Part shown: positions 10,759-19,169 of the stretch, piece by piece | Layout of the letters: each line of letters opens with the position of its first letter | Numbering within the stretch: the stretch's first letter is position 1 | DNA from: Polytrichum commune | Taxonomy: Eukaryota > Streptophyta > Polytrichopsida > Polytrichales > Polytrichaceae | DNA length: 64,000 nt | Reading direction: 5' to 3' | Assembly: GCA_950295325.1 (NCBI GenBank) | Contig: OX485808.1 | Location: 37,905,180-37,969,179, forward strand | Notes under the pieces: model-generated | What the model saw: only the letters and a program-made list of their open reading frames with translations | Database searches by the model: none | What the model was told of the DNA's origin: nothing | Position numbers and translations under genes: made by a program

Positions 10759-11252
10759 GGCCCACGGGTGTTCACCCGTGGGCCTCCTCACTCGCAACTG
10801 GTGGTGGGGTATGCCCACGGGTGTTCACCCGTGGGCCTCACCACTACCAACTAGTGAGGTATGCCCACGGGTGTTCACCCGTGGGCCTCCCCACTCCTAA
10901 CTGGTGGTGGGGTTGGCCCACGGGTGAACACCCGTGGGCCTCCGCACTCCCAACTGGTGGTGGGGTATGCCCACGGGTATTCACCCGTGGCCCTCCCCAC
11001 TCCTAACTGGTGGTGGGGATTGCCCACGGGTGAACACCCGTGGGCCTCCCCACTCGCAACTGGTGGTGGGGTATGCCCACGGGTGTTCACCCGTGGGCCT
11101 CCCCACTAGTAATTTGTGAGGTATGCCCACGGGTGTTCACCCGTGGGCCTCTACCCTAGTAATTTGTGAGGTATGCCCAGGGGTGTTCACCCGTGGGCGT
11201 CCCCACTCCTAACTTGCGGTGGGGTATGCCCACGGGTGAACACCCGTGGGCC
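10759..11252. repeat. Array of ten 22-bp palindromes, 50-53 bp period
   Basis: Ten copies of an inverted repeat with half-sites CCCACGGGTG / CACCCGTGGG around a TT or AA centre start at 10761, 10814, 10864, 10917, 10970, 11023, 11076, 11126, 11176 and 11229. Spacing is 50 or 53 bp. The intervening 28-31 bp are also conserved ('cctccccactc..aactggtggtggggtatg') and contain a weaker CCCCAC/GTGGGG inverted pair. The copies at 10970 and 11176 each carry a half-site change. The array lies in the intron between the two alternative first exons. It resembles a CRISPR only visually: the spacers are repeated, not unique. Confidence 0.95.
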
Positions 11253-11432
11253 TTTCCATTCTCTTGGAGGGGGCCATTTTTGGGTAGTTTTCTTTTGGCT
11301 TTCTTAGCTAACACAACATTGTTCCACCACAGGTTTATGTTTTTGAAGGTTATAGACAAGACCATGTGGTAGACAGTTGGTGTTTTATTCAGGTGCATAG
11401 AGGTGTCGCAGTGACCTCTCATTTGAATATAG

Positions 11433-14400
11433 ATGGCAAGAACTAAGCAAACGGCTCGTAAAGGTATAACCACAATACCTATGTGCACGTCAATGTTATA
11501 TGAATTCTAAAATTATGAAAATTGTACACTATGCGGAGTACTAACACGTGCATTTTCGTCTTCAGTATCTGGGGGCGTGGGAAGAGCGGTGAACTACGAT
11601 ATTGAGGTGTTGGGCCCAGAGTTGCAATGGTTCATGCAGTACAGTGGTTTCGGGGAGACAACGGTCCTCTCGCTATACACGAAGACTGGGCCTAATTCCA
11701 CGTGGAGGAAGTTCCTAAAGGCAAAGCATGTGTTGGACATCCAAGCGGATGGGAGCCGCGTTCTGATTATGTGTAAGTCGTCAGAACGCAAGAAGGACTT
11801 CAAGGTTGCAGGATTAGTGGATACATTTTCGTATGCGGATGTGAACGAAGAACTCAACAATGAGGGAGAGAACATCCGCTCATTAAACGGTGAATTTCTC
11901 ACCTATTGTATAGAATACAGCGAGACCAACAAGCATACAAGGTCCGCGGAGGAGAGATCAGTCATGATCGAGCAAGACTACAAGGCTGCTCTACGGCGAG
12001 TGACGGTAATAGTTGAGGAGGCGAAGGCGGCGAGGTTGGAGGAAAATTTGAGGAAGAAGCAAATCCGAGACGGGAAGAGGAAGGATCAAGGTGAGGAACG
12101 TGCTATGTCGTCTAGGAAGAAGACAAGACCCGCCGAAGATCATGAAATGATTGTCGAAGACACACCCGCCGAGGATGTTGTGGCGAAGAGAGGCAAGAAG
12201 AAAATTGTCGAAGATAGTCCATTTCTTGAGCTCGAGAAGATTCCGAGGCGATCAATTCATGGGCCTCCAGAAAAATCGGTTGGAGACAGATTGATGGATA
12301 TGGAATTGTTTAAGAACAAGTACAATAGGGTTTGGATTTTTGGTGAAGGCGTCAATGGATTTGTAAATATTGCAAATATAGAGCGGGGCGATGCAGGGTA
12401 TAACTGCCGGCCCATATCCGACGCACATTTGAGGGAGATGAAGACATGGTTATTCAACTATGCCTTCATACCGAAGATCCATCCCAACTTCTTGACAATC
12501 GTTCCATCGGATAGGCGAAGGAAACCTACAAATTTTGAGGAGGTGAAGAACAAATCGTTCCACGTGGTGAATGGACAACACACGTTAGCAGCATGTTTGG
12601 AGTATGTGAATGATGCGGCCAGCACAGATGAGATGAAGAGGTTTTTCTCGACATGGCCCTGTAATGTGGTCTGGGCCCATGAAGGTGATGACGACCCTCT
12701 GTTTCACCTTTCTGGTGTTCTAAACCTGGATAGTGAATATAAGAAACATTTCCCATCATTTACGGAGTGCATTCAGCATGCCAAGAAGACGTGGATTAGG
12801 CGAGGAAGGCCTGACCGAACCGTACGCGAAAAGTCCAACAATGCGGAAGCGTTTAAGAAGTGGAAGGTATATTCCAAACTTGTGACTTTTGAATTTATCA
12901 ATTGCTTGATCCCCACGGATGTTCACCCGTGGGCCACTATGATGCTGTTGGTGATTGATAGAAATAGAAGGAGTTGTATACATGGGGATTGATAAATGGC
13001 CGCTATTTGATACAGGCATTTGTTACGTGCGTCATGTGGACGTTCCGCGTGGAGAGGGAGACCAACCTCATCATGGAGCACGTGTTGCCCGTGTTGAGAG
13101 ATGACATATGGGAGAAGTGGGAGAAGATATTAATGGAATACGAGAGTGACGAGTACATCGACCCAAAGACCGGGCTTCGTATGAAAGATACGAAGGGTTT
13201 CAAACCAAGGAAGGTGGTCAAGAACGATCTGAAGCAGTTTCGAGGCTTGACAGAGATGGAGCTCGACAAGGCAGCGGATCAAATCCTCTCCGCCAAAGAT
13301 GGAGAGGATTACCCTAGGCATACCTTGAAAACTGTGCGCGATTGGGCGGTGAATAGGAAGAAGAAGAATGAAACCTATATCGGAATGGCACAGTGTTTAG
13401 ACCCGACCCCAATGTACATCGTCAATGTGGAGCAGAAGGAGACTATTGATCGGGATTTGTGGAGATTGTGGAAGCGAGTGAATAACTTTGGAAAACTCCA
13501 GCGAGAACGACTTGTGGACTTGCTTGGAGCGGAGTACCTTATTGCCGCCATGAACCCAACAAGGAAGAGACTACCTATTCCCGACCGGTTCAAAGAAGGA
13601 GTGCGAAACATACTAGGTAGCCATAATACGGAGGTTTCGCCCGCCCATGTCGTGTTGTCTATTGACAACAATTACGCGCTCAGCGGTGGGACAGTGATCG
13701 CACCAGTACTGCATGCTTACATGGACACATGTTTTCTGCCCGGAGTCCAGGCGGGAATAGGTAGTGGAGGTCGTATGATGGAGGTTGTCGACTCCACACT
13801 GCAAGGTCTTCGTCGCGCTTTTTCTGGCATTTTGGAGTCCCCCCAATTGTGGACTGTGATTTCGGAATATCCGGACCGGCATTTCATACACAATGTTCTG
13901 AAGACACACTTGCCGAGAAATGTGAGATTTTGTGACGCAGTCTACCATGGAACCAAAGAGGAGAAAATTGCTTCTCGCGATTGCTTCTTCGAAGCAAGTG
14001 CTCTTCGTGTTACAACCTGCATTTTTCCTAGTAGAGGCGAGGCAAGTTCGGAGGTGGCTGTGCTGCTCTGTGGAGGACGGAAGATGTTGGACGTGCATGA
14101 GCCTGGGCGATATGCACGTTATTCAGAGAAAAAGGCTTATTCCAATGAGGAGGCCAAGTCTTTATTCAAGGGGGAGTTGAGAATGCAGACCTATATAGAT
14201 ATCATCAAGCCTTCTTGTCTTGAGGGGTCATTTTTTCTGAATATTTGTGGAGGCAACAAGGTGCATATAGTGGCACATGTAAGTATTGAGCATCTTCTCC
14301 CAATTGTGATATTTTGGATATACCACGTTATGTAGATGATGTCCTAGAGAGCCATATCCTACACCAGGTAGGAAGGCCCACGGGTGAACACCCGTGGGCC

Positions 14401-17400
14401 TGGACATGCACCTGCCTTATAACCCCATGTTTGATAGCTCTCCAGATTGTTATTTGTTTCCGAATCAATAAGTTGGGAATTTCACAATAACGAATTTGAT
14501 ATTTAATGGCTTTCTCATTCAATGGATGTGTTCAGGCCTTGGGTATGAAGGTAGTGAATATTGTGCCCGTGGAGATGGTGGAGGTGGCGAAGACAAAAAT
14601 GATTTCCGCACTTGACTGGAGCCTACAAAGGTGGAATGAAGAAGGTAAAATCGCTGCCCGAGACCCGGAAGAAGAAGGAGAAGATGATATCGATATTGAA
14701 TCGATTATTGAACGCGCATTGCGTCGCAAGCCTGTCAATGATGCTCCCCTGGAGGAGGAAGAGGATGAAGAGGATGAAGAGGAGGCGGTGAATGAAGACA
14801 ACCCAGTTATTAACCTGGGGGAGTCTGAAAAGGAAGTGGAAGAGGAAGAGCAAGAGCAAGAGCAAGAGCAAGAGCAAGAGCAAGAGCAAGAGGAAGAGCA
14901 AGAGCAAGAGCAAGAGCAAGAGGATGCTGTGGCCGTTAACGCCGCAATGGCGGACGCCATGGCGGAGCTCCTCTCGGAGGCCGAGGAGGAGGCCTTTAAT
15001 TTCAAAACTTCAATGGTGATTCAGGAGGACATGCCACAGGTCGAGGTTCCCCACGGGTGTTCACCCGTGGGGGGTGTGGAGGGGGAGAGGTTGGGGGAGG
15101 CGGTGGGGCAGGAAGTTGTTCATAGGGAGCCTGAGCATAGTGTTAATATCGCGGTGGGATCTTTCTCGTCTGGGATCCCATCTACACCCGGACGTGGGTT
15201 TGTTGAAGTTGATACTTCTACACGAAATGAAGAACAAGCAGATGTTCGTCCTATGGGAGAATCCGAGGAGGAAGAGCGTCCACGGTCCGCGGAAGAGCCT
15301 CAATTGGAGGCTAATCCTGGCAGAAGGTCTACATCGAGACCATCTGCAAGGAAGAAGGTGAAAGCTCCCCGAAGGGGGAGGTCATCTCTACGTCCCCCTA
15401 GAGTTGTAGAACTTTCTCGATCTGCGGAGGCCATGGATCATTCTAATCTTGAACGCGAGGTTGAATCTGGCGAAGTAGCGGATGTGGAGGATGAACTTGT
15501 GGACGTAATCATGTCTGAAGCTGCGCATGACGAAGGTGTGAGCACGGATTTGAACGTCAGCTCACCTGTGGAGGAGGTCGCCGCTGCCGTGCTCGAAGTC
15601 CTAGGCCAAGGACGAATACACAGAGATTCCCCTGGTGTTGTGGTTGCAGAGGAGCCCACAGCTAGTGAAGCAGAGGTGATCATGCGAAAACAAGTCATAT
15701 GCTTGGATAGTGATGATGATATGCCCGAGAAATGTGTGGAACTAGACGTGAGGGTGAAGGTTAGAGATCGAGTTCCACATCGGGTTCGGGGGACGTTTGC
15801 GGACTACATGATGGACGATTCCGAGGACGAAGACTATGGGATGCCAGGGTACAACAGAGTTAAACTCAACTTTGTTGATTACCCTCACCCTATGCTTGCT
15901 TCGAGACCCGACACGGGCAAGGAATCGGATGGGAAGGAGAAGGTGCATTTTGCACCATTTGTGGACAAATTTTTGGCAAAGGTTCCCGAGAACGTGCGAT
16001 TGAATCTTGCGCATTTATACAAGTCGTATGACTATCACAAGATGTTCGCTTATCTCTCCACTCCAGCGTTTTGTGAAGCAGTGAAGGTGAAACATGTTCT
16101 ACATGCCGCTTCATTGAAGAAAATGAGAAAGAGATGGACCGCGTTTGAAGCTCCAAAACATCGTGGAGGACGAGGTCAATTCCCGGGATCCTCCGCCGCT
16201 CAAGCTGGCAGTGTTGTGGATTCTACCATGGAGATCATCGACGTCAGTGAAGTGCCAGATTCTCCAAGGAGGGATGTCCATGTTGGCCCTGTTGCTGAGG
16301 GTCAACCGTCTTCCTCCAATTTGGTTGCGGCAGAACGGGAGGTCATTCCCCCGAGTTCTCATGACGACCCTGCACTCCTAGACCGAGCTCCAGGTATCAT
16401 ATATGGTGTTATTTGATTGGAATTGGTCCCACGGGTGTTCACCCGTGGGTCCCCTGGTTTGTAGTTTACAATTTCCACGCAAATTGTTAGATCATGTCCA
16501 ATACTTGATTGATATTTTGCCCACGGGTGTTCACCCGTGGGAGAGTATGGTTTTCAGCATGTGGATCTCATAAGTTATGTGTTGATGTGGTCATAGGTCC
16601 TACAGCCACGGCCGAATTACCTCCTTCGGTACGATGTTCTCCCCTAGCTCGCAAAACTAATCAATAAATGTGCAAGCATTATTTTCTATTGCGGATGCAT
16701 ACATATGTCAACCCAATCTGTTGTTTCCTAGTCGAGAAATATCCATTAGAATCTATTGTTTCCTTAGATTAAAAACCTTTAGAATGACTTGAGATTTTGT
16801 CATCGCCAGATACTCACCTCTCCAAGCACTGTTGTCCATCGGAGAGAGAAGATATGGTTAGTGTTGGATGTCAACGGGATCCTTGTGAGGTCAACAAAGT
16901 GCGACAATGTCAACACCAGGAAGTCTCTTGAATCACAATATAGCCCCCTTATAACTGGGGAGTTGGCTCCCCTCTTTCTCCCATATAGTGCCTTAATACC
17001 TAGGAAAGGACTGGGACGCTTTCTGCGTTTTGTTCTTTCGAACTTCCATGTTGTCATCTGGTCGTCGAAGCTCATGAAGAATCTCCAGCCAATTGTGCGA
17101 TACTTCTTCAAAGGGTGTAGACATCCAGAGTATGTCATTGGGCAAGAACTATGTGACACTCTGAAGGATGAGAGAGGACAAGTTCTTCCTAGTCCTATGA
17201 ATTCCGATTCAAGCTTCTTCGTGAAAGACCTGAGCGCATTTTTTGAGTGGAGCCGGACACATCCTCTGCCGCACATGAAGCAACCCTCTCATAGGACCAC
17301 ACTACTTGTTGATGACTCCCCTTACAAATGCATCCCAAACCCTCCTGGGAGCTACGTCAACCCTCCCCCATTTCTGTCGAACCAAAGCTTGGACACTCTG

Positions 17401-17574
17401 CATAATTACCTACAAAGGCTCTTGAGTTCTGAACAATATGTGCCAGATTTTGTGGGGAGCAACCCTTATCCATCAGGCCAGGGACCCTTCAATCTAGAGT
17501 TGCCAAACTCTCAGATTTATAAGCAATCATTAGCTAGACATACAAGTCTGAAATCTGCCCGTATGGTCCCATAG
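11433..17574 (+). CDS. Histone H3-tail mimic / ParB-like / methyltransferase-like / FCP1-like multidomain protein
   Basis: Six exons join in phase with GT-AG introns: 11433-11463, 11566-12866, 13016-14278, 14536-16393, 16597-16628 and 16810-17574. They give 5250 nt (1749 residues). Exon 1 encodes MARTKQTARK, identical to the start of histone H3 through K9, followed by VSGGVG. Basic nuclear-type stretches lie near residues 160-220 (KRKDQGEER, SSRKKTR, KRGKKK). A ParB-like region near 285-350 contains VVNGQHTLAACLEY. Residues about 645-880 resemble a beta-class DNA methyltransferase, with VVLSIDNNY where DPPY is expected and FFLNICGGNK...ALGMKVVNIV at the motif I position. Exon 4 is very acidic with a Glu-Gln run. 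The C-terminus resembles FCP1/HAD phosphatases (WLVLDVNGILV, LLVDDSPYK) with the second catalytic Asp replaced by Asn. No expression evidence is available. The intron phases make the model strong; the functions are inferred. Confidence 0.8.
12912..12933. repeat. Intronic palindrome copy (intron 2)
   Basis: One copy of the 22-bp palindrome with a single change in the left half-site (CCCACGGATG), located inside the intron 12867-13015 of the large gene. Confidence 0.9.
14377..14398. repeat. Intronic palindrome copy (intron 3)
   Basis: A perfect copy of the palindrome with an AA centre, inside intron 14279-14535 of the large gene. Confidence 0.95.
14850..14922 (+). repeat. Coding (GAGCAA)n microsatellite, Glu-Gln run
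   Basis: A hexanucleotide repeat of GAGCAA lies in exon 4 of the large gene and encodes an alternating Glu-Gln stretch within an already acidic segment. The length is probably polymorphic. It keeps the frame because the unit is six bases. Confidence 0.9.
15050..15071. repeat. Palindrome copy inside coding exon 4
   Basis: A perfect TT-centred copy of the palindrome lies in the open frame and is translated as PHGCSPVG between acidic and Gly/Glu-rich segments. No convincing splice signals remove it. The frame is open on both sides, so either it was inserted without breaking the protein or it is an original site. Confidence 0.9.
16428..16541. repeat. Two intronic palindrome copies (intron 4)
   Basis: Two palindromes, at 16428-16449 and 16520-16541, both TT-centred and with intact half-sites, lie inside intron 16394-16596 of the large gene. 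Confidence 0.95.
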
Positions 17575-17810
17575 GCGCAGATGTCTGTGTAGATCCCTTG
17601 TTGGGGCCGCAACTCGCTCGTACATTGTATGTGAAATAAGTGGAACTAAAACTTTTTGGACTTTTTGGAAGTTGCTCTGGTTTTGTGGACTTATTTCATG
17701 CAAACATGATATGGTGATGGATGTATGCCACTCGGATTCTACTACCTTGCAACACTGTTGTGTTAGAGAAGTTTCGACTATTTACAACCACATTGAACGT
17801 TTGGCATTAT

Positions 17811-19167
17811 CCCACGGGTGTTCACCCGTGGCAATGTGGTGGTTGATTCAATGAATGTACCAGAACACTTGGACAATGTTAGTTGACAACTTGGGAGTTT
17901 GGGTTGTTATGGGGAACATTAATATGTAGGACTTAGTCGGCTATAATTCAATTATTTTTGCACATGTTCATCTTGCACCCACTGGCTCCTCTTGCATATA
18001 ATGTCCTGCTTCCATGGAATCTTATGTTCTTGTACCATAACAGCATTCCCCATTTCCAACGCGACCTAAGAACTATATTGCCACTCCACCTCGCGGACAC
18101 CGTCCTCCGGATGCTAACGCCGACTTCGCCGAAGTGACATCTCCATGCCCTAAGGTAATTTATTTTCCACATGAATCTCATTTTTTGTGGTTGTGTTTCG
18201 TCCTGGGGATTCTAATATCATTTTGGCCTATGTTGTGTTAGACACATATGCTCCAAACAAGCGATGTTGCGCTTGCGGTGGCTGTTCCGGTCGCGGTCGT
18301 GGTTGCAGCTCCGGTCACACGCGCTCGTGTGAAGAGACACCTTTCTCTCCAAACCACACAGCCTAGTGAGCCCACGGGCTCGGGAAATAGTTCTGGATGT
18401 TGGAGGTGTAGTTCACCCAATACCACCTCATCCATGTCTGATTACATGGCTGCAAGGGTGAAACAACTTCGAGAAGCTACAGCTTTGACGGCGGAGAAAA
18501 AACGGCTTGAAGAACTCAAGTGCAAGCAATGTAGTGTAGCTCAAAGGATACCCCATGACAAGATGTTGAAAATGATTACTGATTCATACTCCTCTTGTAG
18601 ATAGCCGGACCTTTATGGTTATAGATTGTCTACGGGTGTTCACCCGTGGATACAACAATTCATCTACTTTGTGACATATTTTGTTCACACTGTGCCAATT
18701 TTTATCAAATCCAAATGATGTTTTGACCCTTAGTTGTGTAGTCGGGTATGACTTGTAGACCTTCCTGCAAGTGTTATGGATCTTGCATCGTGTGTTGCAT
18801 GCCGTTGGTTGGTCACGGGCGTTCACCCGTGGTTGGATGTTTTTGTATTAAGTGCCCATGATGGTTTTTATGATTACACCCATTATATTTGCATACATTT
18901 GTTCACATGCGCATGGTTGTTCCTTAGTGGTGTCGACTTATGTTGTGTTATGGATATAGGTTCATCTGTTGCGGGGTGTTGGTTGGTCACGAGTGAACAC
19001 CCGTGGTTACAGGTGGGCTAAGTTTCACTTTCGGCAAGTACAAGGCATTCATCTCACTTATATATATACACCAATGTGCATGAAATAGTGTGTTAGTCTA
19101 TGTCAATGACCTTCCTCTTGTTCTAAACCTTGTCAATGATGGCAATTCACGGGTATTTACCCGTGAA
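17811..19167. repeat. Decaying palindrome copies downstream of the large gene
   Basis: Five further copies lie 3' of the stop codon: 17811-17831 (near-intact), 18630-18650 (TACGGGTG left half), 18813-18832 (TCACGGGCG), 18987-19006 (TCACGAGTG) and 19146-19167 (TTCACGGGTA with compensating TACCCGTGAA). The outer bases drift while the GGGT/ACCC heart is mostly retained, and in the last copy both arms changed together. No copies are visible past 19.2 kb. Confidence 0.85.
18044..18604 (+). CDS. Possible small two-exon gene with C-terminal coiled coil, 5' end unknown
   Basis: Two segments join in phase 0: 18044-18154 (acceptor ATAACAG, donor AAG/GTAATT) and 18242-18604 (acceptor TGTTAG, stop at 18604). 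The product would contain a Pro-rich segment (RPKNYIATPPRGHRPP), an Ala/Val-rich stretch with basic residues, a Cys pair (GCWRCSS) and a helical, charged C-terminus (VKQLREATALTAEKKRLEEL). A TAA lies in frame just before 18044, so an upstream exon or a different start is needed. It could be an alternative 3' part of the large gene, a separate small gene or a remnant. I do not recognise the family. Confidence 0.3.
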
Positions 19168-19169
19168 GC

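Noticed and set aside
10759..11252. CRISPR-like array of palindromic repeats with about 30-bp spacers
   Set aside because: The spacers are near-identical to one another, there are no cas genes and the context is a plant intron. It is a palindrome-containing tandem repeat.
10713..11488. Repetitive proteins 'GVHPWAS...' on both strands
   Set aside because: They are translations of the palindrome array inside an intron.
14532..15005. Ser/Cys-rich and Leu-rich minus-strand frames opposite exon 4
   Set aside because: They are mirror translations of the GAGCAA/GAGGAA-rich coding strand and have no independent support.
16796..16812. 'gattttgtcatcgcc' shared with 3311-3327
   Set aside because: It is only about 15 bases, and the flanks do not match. 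It lies across a splice acceptor in one case and is most likely coincidence.
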